64,000 bases of DNA, from positions 1,787,438 through 1,851,437 of the forward strand of contig NW_022985168.1 of NCBI RefSeq assembly GCF_010093535.1. Reading direction: 5' to 3'. The translations under genes and the position numbers were made by a program. Each line of letters opens with the position of its first letter. The stretch's first letter is position 1. The notes beneath the pieces are model-generated. The model was given only the letters and a program-made list of their open reading frames with translations, had not been told where the DNA came from and made no database searches. Source of the stretch: Lindgomyces ingoldianus (lineage: Eukaryota > Ascomycota > Dothideomycetes > Pleosporales > Lindgomycetaceae). This document shows, piece after piece, positions 11,009 to 24,600 of the stretch.

Positions 11009-14000
11009 CTAGCAACTTTTCTTTTTATCTAAAAAGTTACTTTTTATACGTGTTACCTCTCTTTTGTCTATATAAGTTTATTTAATTACATTTTGCCTTT
11101 ACTTTACTTTTATTTATTAGGACTTGCCTTAGTAATGCTGTGCGTTAGAATAGGCTAGTTACACTATGTAAATAGCTTTTCTCTTCTTTATTCTTTACTT
11201 TTTAAGCCTTACTATATAATCCTCTAGCTCTTTTCTCTTTTTTTTATAGTGCTAGCAGTAACAGATTTTTATAAAAAAAAAAAAAAATAAGCTTTATATA
11301 AAAGTGTTATTAGTCTAGTTAGTCTAAAGCATTTTTGCGCACAGGATCTAGCTAGTCCACAGATGCTTCTATTTAGACAAAAAGGCAGTTAGTTAGAACT
11401 AATAATTAAAAAGCCTAGTTTAGTGTTTTCTTTATATATACATTTACTAAGTTATTTTTACTATTAATTTACTTAATCTTAGTAATTTCCTTTTTTTTAT
11501 ATAATTTATAAAGTAACATAATGTTAATTATAAGTTACTTTTTACTAGTAGTGCCTAGCTTAATAAGGTAATTATATAAAAACCTTAAATCTATGTAAAT
11601 TACTACTAAAATTAGTAGTAGTTTAAGTGTTTATATAATTTACTATAAAGTTATACTAAAAGTAATTGCATTATTAAACTTTCTAACTATTTTATATAGT
11701 TTACTAGTAAGAACACTTTTAGTTACTCTTTTACACTTAGTAGAATTCTAGTATATAATGTTACCTAGTATTTTAAAGTAGTTACTTTACTTTATATAGT
11801 TTTTATTACTTAATATAATTAAAAATTCTAGCTATAAGCTAAAGTTTATATTATTAGTAAATAATTTATTTATAAAGATAAACAGCTTTACATAATTAAG
11901 CTATAATAGTAAAAAAGTAAGACTACACTTACTATTATCTATTTACTATTAAATTTATGTGTTAAGTGTATTAATGTTATTATATAAAAAGTTTATAGTT
12001 TATGCAGTAATAGAGAGGTTAAATGCTACCTTTAGTTAATATATAGATATAATGTATACCTTTTTTATATATTACTTAATATATTATTATACAGCATTTT
12101 TATCTTTTAAGTTAATTATATAAAAGTAGCTTACTTATCTTTTTTAAGTAAAAACTACTATGTTATATATAAGTTTAATCTTTTTACTATTAAACTTAAT
12201 AAGTTACTTTTTTACTAAAATAGTTTTACCTTTTATATAAAACTTTACTTTCTATAGTTTTTTTTTTTCTTTTTATGTAAAATTTTTTATTATAATGCTT
12301 AAAGTATTATCTATTTATAAGCTAGTAATACTAAAAGTGTGCTCTTCTTTATTAGTAATTAAAAAGTAAAGGTTATATAAAAAAATATGCATGCACAGCT
12401 TTTTTTTATAGTAGTTATAGTATGTTTTAAACTAATACAGTCCTAATTTAGCAGCTTTATATAAAAGTTGTACAACCTAGAGTATTATATTTAGTAAAAA
12501 GCTCTAGCGCATCTTCTTTAGTAGCTTTATGTATAGTGTGCGCATAAGCTTATTTATTAATTAAATGTATGCTTATGTAATATTACATAGTTTAAAATAT
12601 ATTCTATATATAGCTCTTAGGCTTACTTTTATAGCTAAGAGTAGTCTTTAGCTTATCCTTTAAATAGTTAGTAACTAAGTAAGAATTTTTTATTTTTTTT
12701 ATTTAAGTAGCTAGTAAACACTAGGCAGAATTTTTTATATAGTTAGGTTGTTTTGCCTTTTATTTTTTATATAAAGCAAAAGTTAAAAATCTAACCTTTA
12801 TGCTTTATTAAGTTATACACTATAACTTTAAAAGTGCTGTTAGTAATTAAAGTGTTTATTTTTATGTAGTCTAATTTCTTAAATAGTTTTCTAGGTGTAG
12901 TAATTATACTGTCTATATAAAGCTAAATAAATAAAGCCTAATTATCCTTTTTTTTCTAGGTTAGAAATACCTAGTCTAGACTTTATATAGGTTTTCTTTA
13001 CTTTTTACTTCTTCTAGTATTTATATCTTCTCTTTGCACTAGTGCAGCATTGCTATCTTAAGGGGCTTAGTCTGTAGTAGGCTTTAGTTCTACCTTTATA
13101 ATATTTTTATAAAGCTGTTCTTTTTTTCTTTTCTTTAAAAAATCTTTTTATATAAAGATTAGTTTATCTAAGTTATTTATTATAAGTAAGTTATTTTTTT
13201 TTCTTTATAGTATAGTTTAACCTGTGTATATTAGAGCTTTAGTAGGCTATTTTTTTTTTTAATAATAACATTTCTCTTTTTAATGCTCTTAATTTTGTAT
13301 AAGCTAGTCTAGCCTTTTTTCTCTCTTTATGCTATAATCTCTAAGCTAAAAGAGAAATTAAAAACTTTATATATTATAAGGCTATTATAAGTGTTAATTA
13401 TATAATTAATATTTACTTTAATATAGTTCTTTTAAAGTATTTTTATTACTTTTTATATAGCGCTTGCTTATGTAATAATATCTAGTAATAGTAAAAAGTT
13501 TAGGTTAATTTTTAGGTATGCTTTAAAGACTAGCAGCGTAGGTACTAGACTGTGTAGGCTAGCTATGTTGTTTAGAGCTTTAACTACTATCTATAAGATA
13601 GCTTTATTATTTATATAGTTACCTAGCTTAGTCTTTAGGATGTTAAACACTTATTAGAGAGGTGTATACACACGCTTAACCTTTCTAACTGCCTAATATG
13701 CTTTTACAGGCATCTGCTTACATATAGCTTTTATAATCTTTACATAAGCTTAAAAATTCTTTAAAGTAAAGTTTATACTAGAGTTATACATAATGTAGTT
13801 TAAAGGTTTTTAATAGGTGTTAATCTAGCATTTATATAGTGCATCCTAAGTATCTTGTGTAGACATAGATTTTAGAAATGTGGCAGCTTAAAATAATATG
13901 TCTATATTAATAACATGTAGAACATTTTTATTATTAATTTATATAACATTAATAATAACTTTATAGTTAAAGTAAGTGTTATTTTTAATTATAAACTTAA

Positions 14001-16386
14001 ATTTTTATAAAGCCTAGTTATATAATTAGTAAAGGTAGTAAAACTTTTTAATTTCTTCTAGCACTACAGCATTAATGTTATAGCTAGCGCTAGTTAGCAT
14101 CTTTTAAAGTCTTTTTATGTAGGGGTGTCTAAATTAGTAGTAGAAGTAGTAAAGTTTTAATTTAGTAAAAAAAGACATAAATTCTTTCTTACTAATATTA
14201 AAAAAAAAGTGTCTCTATTTTTATATAATAAGTATAGTAGTTTTATTTTTATGTATAATAATATTTAAAATGTTATTAAAGTATACCCTAAGTTAGTTAG
14301 CATCTGCTAGTAATAGCAAAAATAGTGTTAGAGTCTCTAAGATATAGTATATAACTAGACTAATTAGGTTCTAGATTTATATAGTACTAATTAATCTTTT
14401 TAGTGTTTAGCCTTTAAAGCTAATATTTATTTAGCTAAGTATTTAATTAATTTTTATACATAAGTTCTTTTATATATACACCTTAAGTTAAAACTTACTA
14501 ATAGTAAAAATCTTTGCTGCACTTATGTTTTATAGTTTACTTTAGTATACTATATAGTATTAGTTATTAAGGATAAACTACTTAGCATATTTCTTAGGTT
14601 TAATGCTGTAAATGTCCTCTTCTGTTGCATAGTATAAATAAGTAGTAAAAGTAAAGTAGTTAATAGCTTTTTTAGCATTTTTACTCTTTTATTCTATTTT
14701 CTTTATATTATGTAAATTATTTTTTTTCTTAGAGTAACTTTTAAAGTCTTAGATATAAAAGGTAATAGCTTTATATAATAAAGTCTTATTATAAAAATCT
14801 TTATATAAAGTAATGTACTAGTTCTTTACTTATATATAGTTATTATAAAAGTAGTTTAATAACTAACATTTTTTTTATAGTAGACAAAGCACTTCTTTAT
14901 CTGTGTGTAGTTGTCTCTAAATTATAGCCTAAACCTAGATAAAGATCTTCTACATTGTCCTCTTTTGCATAGAGGGAAGCTTTTTTTTTATTATGCAGAG
15001 TTATATTAGCAGTCTATGTAGTATACATTAGGCAGTTTCTAGAGGTATTAGTTTGCCTTTTAGTCTATAGTAACTTAAAGTAATGCCTATAAGTTACTAA
15101 ATAAGGCTTTATATAAGAGCTTAATAGTAAATATAGCATGTTCTAGTTCTAGTTGTCCTTAATAGGCTTGTATAATAGCAGTGTGCAGTAAAACATCTTT
15201 TTAAAATTTTATTTTTAGTGCCTTTTATGTAAGCATAAGCTTATTAATTATTATTTTAAAAACTTTATATAAACTTTTATTAAAGTTCTTTTATTAGTAT
15301 TATGTAAAAGTTATTATTATCTAGTCTATCTAGTACTAGCTATAGTTTATATTAGTGTTAAAGTAACTGCTTAAGGTGTTATATAAATGCTTCTAGTTAT
15401 GTCTAAGGCCTATGTTATGCATATAGTATATATTTACCTAACTTTTTAAAATATCTAGAAAGATATCTATGTACTAAGTTTTCTAAATATCTAGCTATTA
15501 ACATAGATTAATAAAGATTCTTATTTTATTTATAAAAATATTATATAGTTAACTTATATAGTTATTATTTTTCTTTTATGCTTTTTAAAATTATATAATT
15601 TTATTTACTAAAAGTTTTTCTTTAGCAGTTTCTCTCTAGGGTAGAAGTTTATACAGGTTGTAATGTAGTATAGATTATGCAGGTAGTATTAGTAGTGCAT
15701 ACACTACTGTAGGCAGTAGTGTGTACAATTAAGAGTGTAAAGCAGGCGTTAAGTAAGGTAGCATGCATTGTTTGTATAGTAATTAGTGTAGTGCTAGCTA
15801 AGGTGTAAGAGTAAGTAATGCTAGTACATTTAGTGTTAATAGCAGTATTATATTTAGTCTACTTCTATGTAGAGCCTTATATAGTAATAAAAGTTATATA
15901 TAAAGCCTTTTTAGTGTAATTACTTTTTTTTATGCTATATTATATAGCTTCTAGGCTTAAGTACCTTTAGTGCCTAGCTATAGTGTAATTCTTTTATTTT
16001 TTAGCACTTATATAAGCTTCTTTTTAAATACATAGCTAAGTGCTAAGAAGTCTTATAGTGTCTATTTTTTAAAATCCTTTATATACACACTTAAAAGAGT
16101 AGCACCCTTTTAAGTTGTTATACATAGATTAGTAATTATATAACTTATATATAATTAAGTTTATAGGCTTATTAAAGCCTTTAACATATTAATTTTATTA
16201 TTCTAGTACTCTAGGCTAGTCTTATTTTATAGTGTTGCCTCTAATATCTCTATGTTCTTTATAAGTTATTTATATAATAAAAATTATTTTTTATTTTTTT
16301 TATTATTATATAGAGTTATTAGTTACTAATAAAATTTTATTATAATAGTATAGTTAATTACTTTTCTAGTAAATTACGCAGGTACT

Positions 16387-16620
16387 GCTATTATCTAGCT
16401 GCTAGGTTATGCAGCTTTAATAGCTTTAGTATGCGCCTTACACTATCTTCTTCTTACTTTATATAGTAGCAGAGCTTGCTGTATAATGTAAAGGATTAAT
16501 GTGCTATTATTTAGCTGCTAAGTTATATAGCTTTAGTAGCTTTAGTGTACATCTTACACTATCTTCTCTTTGCTTTATACAGTAGCAGAGCTTACTATAT
16601 AATATAAAGGATTAATCTGC
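16387..16620. repeat. 116-bp tandem duplication in the 5' leader of copia B-b
   Basis: Two units start at 16387 and 16503, each running from GCTATTAT through AGCTGCTA and TAGCAGAGCTT to AAGGATTAAT. The same duplication is present in B3 (44321-44556) but not in B2. It lies just inside the 5' LTR in element orientation. Confidence 0.75.
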
Positions 16621-16760
16621 TATCTTAAAAAATAAGTAACTAAATAAAGTACCTTATAAAGTATAAGTACTTTACTATTACTTTTTCTAAAAGATAAGTA
16701 ATAAAATAAAGTACTTTATAAAGCATAAGTACTTTATTATTACTTTTACTAATTTATAGT
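16621..16760. repeat. About 60-bp tandem duplication in the B-b leader
   Basis: Two adjacent units share AAGTAACTAAATAAAGTA-like starts and TAAGTACTTTA-like ends. The corresponding pair in B3 is at about 44565-44690. Confidence 0.6.
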
Positions 16761-16783
16761 TAATTAAATTAACTACTAATTAG

Positions 16784-17063
16784 TGTTAAATAGGCTCTAA
16801 TAGCTAGCTGCTTATAGTATAAGCACTTAAGTAGTAAGAGTAAGAGTAGTGTACAGTGTGCACAGTGTACAAAGTAAGTAAAGTAAGAGTAACATGTTTC
16901 TAGTTCTATTACTCTTATCTTTCCTCTGTATAGAGGAAAAGGGGGATATCTAGATGTTCGCGCACAGAGGTTCGCGCACGAGCATTATGTGACATAGATA
17001 CGTGATCCTGCTTGTGCGCGATCGCTTGTATCCAGGCCGCGACGCTGCTGCTGCGTACGGACA
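16784..17063 (-). repeat. Right (5') LTR of B-b
   Basis: 280 bp ending GCTGCTGCGTACGGACA. Its last 140 bp keep CpG-rich sequence such as GTTCGCGCACAGAGG, unlike the partner LTR where these bases are TpA. Confidence 0.9.
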
Positions 17064-17490
17064 TTATCCTTTATATAGTTACCTAGCTTAGTCTTTAGAA
17101 TGTTAAACACTTATTACAAAGGTGTGTGCGCACGCTTAACTTTTTTAACTACTTAATATACTTCTATAGGCATCTGCTTACATGTAGCTTTTATAATTTT
17201 TATATAAGCTTAAAAATTCTTTAAAGTAAAGTTTATACTAGAGTTATACATAATATAGTTTAGAAGTCTTTAATAAGTGTTAATCTAGCATTTACATAGT
17301 GCATTCTAGGTACCTTATATAGACATAGATTTTAGAAATGTAGCAGCCTAAAATAATATATCTATATTAATAATATGTAAAATATTTTTATTAGTAATCT
17401 ATATAATATTAATAATAACTTTATAGTTAAAGTAAGTGTTATTTTTAATTATAAACTTAAATTTTTATAAGGCTTAGTTATATAATTAGT
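17064..17490 (-). pseudogene. Copia B-a integrase-region relic, resumed after B-b
   Basis: It continues B-a from the point of B-b insertion and aligns with 24345-24768 (B2) and 13610-14030 (B-b). The minus strand of the aligned B3 segment encodes the integrase core. It stops abruptly at 17490, where the left LTR of E1 starts; the expected continuation (AGAGGTAGCAG in B2) is not found after E1. Confidence 0.75.
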
Positions 17491-17790
17491 TGTTAGATTA
17501 AAGCACTGTTTCTAGGCTTCCTAAGATGAATGATGGGTTTAGATATAATGTATAGGATGATGATTTATTGTATTTAATTAATTAATGTTTCTTTTTCTTT
17601 TTGTCTGCCCTGCTTGTGTTGCTTAGCTTTGTTTTTCTAGTCTAAGTCCCTTGCTTACTAGCCCTATGCGCAACTAGCTGCAACATGCAGCAATTTGCAG
17701 CAACATACTGTTTAAGCTTATTGCTTGTACTATGTAGCAGCTTTTGTCTAGCGTTCCTCCTGTCTTAATAGTAGGTGTGTATATCTAACA
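17491..17790 (-). repeat. 3' LTR of E1
   Basis: 300 bp, TGTTAGATTAAAGC to ATATCTAACA, in reverse orientation. The left, outer end keeps GATGAATGATGGG where the partner has only A/T transitions. It carries the short form of the TGCAGCA minisatellite. Confidence 0.9.
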
Positions 17791-20243
17791 CACTCTCTTA
17801 CCTTAGACATGCTTTAAGCTAGTTCCTAATTACGCAACCTTAGTATGCTTCTAGGGCTTCTATTCTTGCTTTAATTTCTTCTATATTTGCTTCCTAACTA
17901 ACTATCCTCTCTCTAATATTAACTAGCTAAATTTGCTAAAGAAAGCTTAGCTATTTACTAGCTAGAAGCGCTTTAGTAAGTCTATCTATAAGCATCTTAC
18001 TAGAGGGGATATAGACAACCTTAATTATTTGTTAAGAGACTTTCTGTTAGAGCTAGTAGTTATAGATGTTAACATAGTAGAGCTTAGTTTAAAGTTAAGA
18101 TATTTCTTTATTTACTAGTTAAATTATCTACTTATTATTACACTAAATTATAATAGTTTAATTAAGCAGTTTAACTTATAGTTTATTAAAAAGCATTTTT
18201 ATAAACATAGCTTTCTTAGCAACTTAAAACAGTGTAAGTAATTCTGCTTTTATTATTAATGTTATAACTATATTTTATTTATTTACTTACTATGTAATTT
18301 ATCTGCTAAATAGCTAAATAACATAGCTCTAAAAGCTTTTTTTATTTAGTGTATTGTTTATAAATAACACATTACTTACTACTATAAAGTAGTCTTCTTC
18401 TCCTAATTAGAGTGCGTACGTCTGTGCTGCATGTAGGTACAAGATAACTTAATTAGCTGCATCCTAATAGTTAGATGTAGGGTTTATAAGAAACTGTGTA
18501 AGGCGTAATGTAGTAAAAGTAATGTCTAGTCTTATAGTAACTACTATAAAGAGTAGAGATCTAATTTTCTACTAATATTAATTTACTTCTAATAAAGTTG
18601 TAAAACTAGATTACAGCATAAGTTTAATTCTACTTATAAGTGTAGTGTGCTATAGGTCTTTTCTATTAGCTAGCCTAGCTATTTTATTAATATATAAGGC
18701 TTATAATAGCTAAATTATTTATTACTATTAATTTTTAATAATCTTAACTCTTAGGAACTATTATAGGTTTTTGCATTTTATTAGAATATACTTCTCTTAT
18801 AACTAGTCTACTACATGCTATACATCTACTTTAAAGCCTTTTTTGTACGCAATAATAATGTTGTCTATGTAAAAAAAGATAAATATTTTAGCTTTAGTTA
18901 TATAGTAAAGTTTATGTAGAACAGCTAAGAACCTAAGGCCTTTAAAGGTTATTATAAAATAGTGTTACTAAAGTAAAGAAGAAATTTATAAGCTGTATAG
19001 TGCTTTTTAAAACTTTAGTATTATACCTAGTTTCTAATAGCCTTTTAGCATCTGCATGTAGATATTATAGTTAATTACTACATATATAAACACATTAGTT
19101 ATGTTATATTATTTAAGCTCTAAGTTAAAGCGTGCAGATATTACTATTAGCATTTAAAATAAGTGTTCTGCTAGAATAGTAGTGTAAGTATCTTATATAG
19201 TAATGTTCCTTTGTTAATTACTGTAGACTACTAGTTACACCTTACATCTTTGTAATCTATAGTGCTTGTTAAGCTTATAAGTGTACACCTACATACAATC
19301 TAGAATCTGCTGTCTAGCTGCCTTAATTAGCTTTATCTAGATCTCTGTCTAGAATTTTATTATTTAATAACTATCTAGGTGCGTTCTTTCTGCTACTTTA
19401 AACATCTTATGTAAAAGGTGCTTCTTTAGTTACTTTTAAGTTAATAGTAGAAGTAGTAGCTAGCTTTTATAAAGTGTCTTTCTTTTAAATAGCATTTTTA
19501 TTAGTGCTACTTTATCTAGTGTCTTACTACTATACTTTTTTACACTTTTAAATCTTATGCTAGCTATAAAGGCTACAGCCTATAGTACAGTCTTTAACAA
19601 CTTTATTTAGCTTAGCTTTAGTGCAGCTTTAGCTATTAACTGCATAAGTAATGCTACAGGTAGTAAAGTATTTAAAAGAGATAAATAGTTATCTTTAATC
19701 TTTTTTTCTTAATAGTAGCCTAGTAAGTCTACTTTAATAAAATTTAATGTATTATCTATAGTGTTATCTTTATAAAATAAATCTATCTTTAGCTAATAAC
19801 TAGGTGTTAGAAGCTTAATTATTTTAATATATATAGTAATTTTTTTTACTATGTTATATATAAAGTTATCTATTAAGTCTTTAGGCTTACTACTAAAAAT
19901 TAAGTGTTTATTAAAAATACTATTATGTGTATAAATTACTTCTACTAGTAGTAGTATTTATACATAGTAGATGTTTAATAATTAGTACTTAACTAGATAT
20001 TTAATCTACACCTTTAAGTCTAGCTTTTATAGCTTAGATTTATTCTAATGTGTGTTATTTATTATTATAAATGCTTTACAGCTATAAGCTTTTAAATGTG
20101 TAAACCTTAGCTTTTAAATTAATATAACAACTCTATTATTTAGAGCTGCTTATGTAAAGAACATCTTATATAGTGTTGTCTAGTTATTAGCATAGTTTAG
20201 CGTCTAATTATATAGGTATACACTAGCTTTAGTAATGTATAGC
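17791..20243 (-). pseudogene. Copia E1 pol relic: RNase H, RT and C-terminal integrase
   Basis: On the minus strand the RT active-site region reads FFYIDNIIIAYKK at about 18842-18900, the copia F-Y-V-D-D box with Val and Asp changed by RIP. RNase H lies to the left (about 17900-18500). The segment nearest 20243 is the region between integrase and RT, which continues at 31930 after E2. Dense stops show it is dead. Confidence 0.85.
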
Positions 20244-20563
20244 TGTTAGATATACGCACCTACTGTTAAGACAGGAGGAACGTTTGACAAAAGCTGCTAC
20301 ATAGTACGAGCAATAAGCTTGAACAGTATGTTGCTGCAAATTGCTGCATGTTGCAGCATTTTGCAGCATTTTGCAGCATGTTGCAAGCTAGTCGCGCATA
20401 GGGCTAGTGCGCAAGGGACTTAGATTGGAAAAACAAAAGCTAAGCAACACAAGTAGAGCAGAAAAAGGATTAATAAATTAATACAATTAATTATTATCCT
20501 ATATATTATATCTAAACCTATTATTTATCTTAGAAAGCCTAGAAATAGTGCTTTAATCTAATA
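20244..20563 (+). repeat. 5' LTR of E2
   Basis: 320 bp, TGTTAGATATACGCACC to TTTAATCTAATA, moderately RIP-mutated. It holds one fewer block of the TGCAGCA minisatellite than its partner. Confidence 0.88.
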
Positions 20564-21395
20564 ATTAAGAGTCTTAGTGCCTCTAATAATACAAAATAGC
20601 TACGTAGCCTTCTTAAGACGCGACAGTTGTCCTTTGAGACCACATTAACTACAGAGCCTAGATAATGCAGCTGCAATTAAGATGTGTAGCGCACAGCATC
20701 TGGCCGCAAGTGGATCCTAAGTTAACTATCTAAATAATCTCTAAACTAAGAGCTCTAAAGATGCTGCTAATAGCTAAGTTTTTACTAGCCTCTAATGTTA
20801 AAACGCCTACGCACATAAATAAGCTATTAATAAGTAGTGTTAAAGCCTTTAAAGAAGCTATTAAATACTATAAAATTAACACTAATAAGTATAAAAGTAA
20901 TAGACATAATTATAAAAGAAAGTAATTAAGCTTTTAATAAATTATTATTTTTATCTAGTTAACAGTTAGCCTGCATCTGCAGTGTACATGCTGTTCCCTA
21001 GATTAACTACTTAGATAGTAGATTATAAACTTTAAAGCTACAGTAAGTGTTAATAACTAATTTAAATAAAAATGTGTGTGTAACTAATATAATACATCTC
21101 TAAAGCTGCTAAGAAACACAAGCATATAGAACTTATAGCTAGCAGAGTATAATTACGCTGCTATAGAAGTAGAGACATAAAATGTTCTAAAAACAACATA
21201 GTTTAATGCTGTTATAAAGAACTTTTTAACTACTATAAATAAAGTTGCTCTTTATTAGTTTACAACTTTTTAAGAAAGTAGACAGTTTACACTAGACATA
21301 AATTAAAAAGAAATAATAAAGCGCTTTTAAAAACACATAATGTTAAATTATTTAATATATATAAAAAAGCATAAAGCTGCTTTTATAACAGATAA
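20564..21395 (+). pseudogene. Copia E2 leader and gag relic, 5' part
   Basis: The leader (about 20564-20650) retains GACGCGACAGTTGTCC, and the same leader is found in reverse in E1 at about 34140-34260. A degraded gag frame follows and runs into B2 at 21396. Translation is broken by many stops, and only lysine-rich gag-like stretches can be read. Confidence 0.65.
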
Positions 21396-21661
21396 TGTTA
21401 ACTGGACTCTCTGCTAGCTAGCACTTAGTGTCAGCAAATGCGTACAAGACAGAGAGGTTTGCACAGTGTAAACATCGCACAGGGGTGTTAGGTAACTAGT
21501 GTTAATTACTTCTTATTTTTCCTTTGTATAGAAGAAAAGGGGGATATCTAGATGTTCACGCACAGAGGTTCGCGCACAAGCATTATGTGACATAGATACG
21601 TGATCCTGCTTGTGCGCAATTACTTGTATCCAGGACGCAACGCTGCTGCTGCGTACAGACA
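21396..21661 (-). repeat. Left (3') LTR of B2
   Basis: 266 bp, starting TGTTAACTGGACTCTCTG. The first 60 bp keep CpA/TpG (CTGGAC, GTGTCAGC) that are mutated in the partner LTR's inner end. Confidence 0.9.
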
Positions 21662-24600
21662 CTAGCAACTTTTCTTTTTGTCTAAAGAGTTACCTTCTGT
21701 ACGCGTTACCTCCCTTCTGTTTATGTAGGTCTATTTAATTACATTCTGCCTTTACTTTACCCCTATTTATTAGGACTTGCCTTAGTAATGCTGTGTGTTA
21801 GGATAGGCTAGTTATACTATGTAAATAGCTCTTCTCTTCTTTATCCTTTGCTTTCTAAGCTCTGCTGTACAATCCCCTAGCTCTTTTCTCTTTTTGTACA
21901 GTGCTAGCAGTGACAGATCCTTATAATAAGAAAGATAAGTGCGTATAATATAAAAAAAAAACAAAATAAAACAAAACAAAATAAAACAAAATAAAACAAA
22001 ATAAAATAAAACAAAGAGAAATAGGCCTTGTACAAAGGCGTTGTTAGTCTAGTTAGTCTAAGGCATCTTTGCGCACAGAATCTAGCTAGTCCACAGATGC
22101 TTCTATCTAGACAGAGAGGCAGTTAGTTAGGACTAATAATTAAAGAGCCTAGTTTAGTGTTTTCTTTATACATGCATCTACTAGGTTGTTTTTACTATTA
22201 ATCTACCTAATCTTAGTAATTTCCTTCTTTTTCTATAATTTATAAAGTAACATAATGTTAATTATAAGTTACTTTTTACTAGTAGTGCCTAGCTTAACAA
22301 GGCAATTATATAGAAACCTTAAATCTATGCAGATTACTACTAAGATTAGTAGCAGTTTAAGTGTTTATATAATTTGCTGTAGAGTTATACTAAAGGTAAT
22401 TACATTATTAAACCCTCTAACTATTCTATACAGTTTACTAGTAAGGACACTTCTAGTTACTCTTTTACACTTAGTAGAATTCTAGTATATAATGTTGCCT
22501 AGTATTTTAAAGTAGTTGCTTTACTCTGTATAGTCCTTATTACTTAATATAATTAAGAATTCTAGCTATAAGCTAAGGTCCTTATTATTAGTAAATAATC
22601 TATTTATAAAGATAAACAGCTTTACATAATTAAGCTGTAATAGTAGGAAGGTAAGACTACACTTACTATTATCTATCTACTATTAGATTTCTGCGTTAAG
22701 TGCGTTAATATTATTATATAAAAGGTTTATAGTTTATGTAGTAATAGATAGGTTAAATGCTACCTCTAGTTAACATATAAATGTAATGTATACCTCTTTT
22801 ACACATTACTTAACATATTATTATGCAGCATTCTTGTCCTCTAGGTTAATTATATAAAAGTAGCTTACTTATTTTTTTTAAGTAAGAACTACTATGTTGT
22901 GCGTAAGTTTAATTCTTCTGCTATTAAACTTAATAGGTTGCTTTTTTACTAAAATAGTCTTACTTTTTATATAGAACTTTGCCTTTTATAGTTTCTTCTT
23001 TTCTTTTTATGTAAAATCCTTTGTTATAATGCTTAAAGTATTATTTATTTATAAGCTAGTAATACTAAAAGTGTGCTCTTCTTTATTAGTAATTAAGAAG
23101 TAAGGGTTATATAAAGAGATGTGCATGCATAGCTTTTTTTTATAGTAGTTATAGTATGTCTTAAACTAATATAGTCCTAATTTAGTAGCTCTATATAAGG
23201 GTTGTACAACCTAGAGTATTGTATTTAGTAGAAAGCTCTAGCGCATCTTCTTTAGTAGCTTTGTGTATAGTGTGTGTATAAGCTTATCTATTAATTAGAT
23301 GTATGCTTCTGTAATATTACACAGTTTAAAATATATTTTATATGTAGCTTTTAGGCTTGCTTTTATAGCTAAAAGTAGTCTCTAGCTTATTCTCTAAATA
23401 GTTAGTAACTAGATAAGAATTTCTTTTTTCTTTTTATCTAAGTAGCTAGCAAACACTAGGCAGGATTTCTTATATAGTTAGGTTATTTTGCTTTTTACTT
23501 TTTATATAAGGTAAAGGTTAAAAATCTAACTTTTATGCTTTATTAAGTTATACGCTATAACTTTAAAAGTGCTGTTAGTAATTAAAGTGTTTATCTCTAT
23601 ATAGTCTAATTTCTTAAATAGTTCTTTAAGTATAGTAATTACACTATCTATATAAAGCTTAATAGACAAGGCCTAATTATCCTTCTCCTTCTAGGTTAAG
23701 AATACCTAGTCTAGACTTTATACAGGTTTCCTTTGCTTTTTACTTCTTCTAGTATCTATATCTTCCCTTTACACTAGTGCAGCATTACTATCCTAAGGGG
23801 CTTAGTTTATAGTAGGCTCTAGTTCTACCTTTATAACATTCTTATAAAGCTGTTCTTTTTTCCTCTTCTTTAGAGAATCTTTTTATATAAGGATTAGTTT
23901 ATCTAGGTTATTTGTTGTAGGTAAGTTGTCTTCCTCTTTTTCTCTATAGTATAGTTTAGCCTGTGTATATTAGAGCTTTAGTAGGCTATTCTTTCTCTTA
24001 ATAATAATATCTCTTCCTTTAATACTCTTAATCTTGTACAGGCTAGTCTAGCCTTTCTTCTCCCTCTATGCTATAATCTCTAAGCTAAGAGAGAGGTTAA
24101 GAACTTTATGTGTTATAAAGCTATTATAAGTGTTAATTATATAATTAATATTTACTTTTACATAGTCCTTTTAAAGTATTTTTATTGCCTTTTGTATAGC
24201 GCTTACTTATGTAATAATGTCTAGTAATAGTAAAAAGTCTAGGTTAATTTTTAGGTATGCCCTAAAGACTAGCAGTGTGGGTACTAGACTGTGTAGGCTA
24301 GCTGTGTTATTTAGAGCCTTAACTGCTATCTATAGAATAGCCTTATTATCTATACAGTCACCTAGCTTAGTCTTTAGGATGTTAAACGCTTGTTAAAAAA
24401 GTGTGTGCGCGCGCTTAACCTTTCTAACTACCTAATGTGCTTCTATAGGCATCTGCCTACATATAGCTTCTATAATCTTTACATAAGCTTAAAAATTCTT
24501 TAAAGTAAAGTTTATACTAGAGTTATGCACAATGTAGTCTAAGAGTCTTTAATAGGTGTTAATCTAGCATTTGCATAGTGCATCCTAGGTATCTTATGCA

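Larger units (their letters stand above)
11009..16783 (-). pseudogene. Copia B-b gag-pol relic
   Basis: Collinear with B3 (38887-44718). In element order on the minus strand: gag with a zinc knuckle (about 15000-14800), integrase (about 14500-13300), RT (about 12950-12250) and RNase H (about 12200-11300). The product would be a copia Gag-Pol polyprotein that packages and integrates element cDNA. Stops at former Gln and Trp codons make it inactive. A purine-rich tract next to the left LTR (minus strand of 11009-11040) fits the polypurine tract of a minus-strand element. Confidence 0.8.
10729..17063 (-). mobile_element. Ty1/copia element B-b, complete structure, nested in B-a
   Basis: The element is 6335 bp with two 280-bp LTRs and a 5-bp target duplication TTATC (10724-10728 and 17064-17068). 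Directly after the right copy the B-a internal sequence resumes, which proves insertion of one family member into another. Coding is on the minus strand; the right LTR is therefore the 5' LTR. The gag, integrase, RT and RNase H regions are present in order but riddled with stops. RIP load is intermediate between B-a and B2/B3. Confidence 0.92.
5152..17490 (-). mobile_element. Ty1/copia element B-a, interrupted and truncated
   Basis: The left LTR (5152-5431) is followed by family-B internal sequence in pieces: 5432 to about 5592, about 7640-7740, 8376-10728 and 17064-17490. The pieces are separated by F1 and unresolved sequence, insertion P, and the complete element B-b. Coding is on the minus strand, so the left LTR is the 3' LTR. 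The part beyond 17490 (gag and 5' LTR in element orientation) is missing; E1 begins exactly there. It is the most AT-converted of the four B copies, as expected for the oldest. Confidence 0.85.

Noticed and set aside
22255..22485. Hydrophobic 76-codon plus-strand frame, repeated at 39434-39664, resembling a membrane protein
   Set aside because: Both lie antisense to the copia RNase H region on the minus strand. The hydrophobicity comes from reading Lys/Asn/Ser-rich codons backwards.
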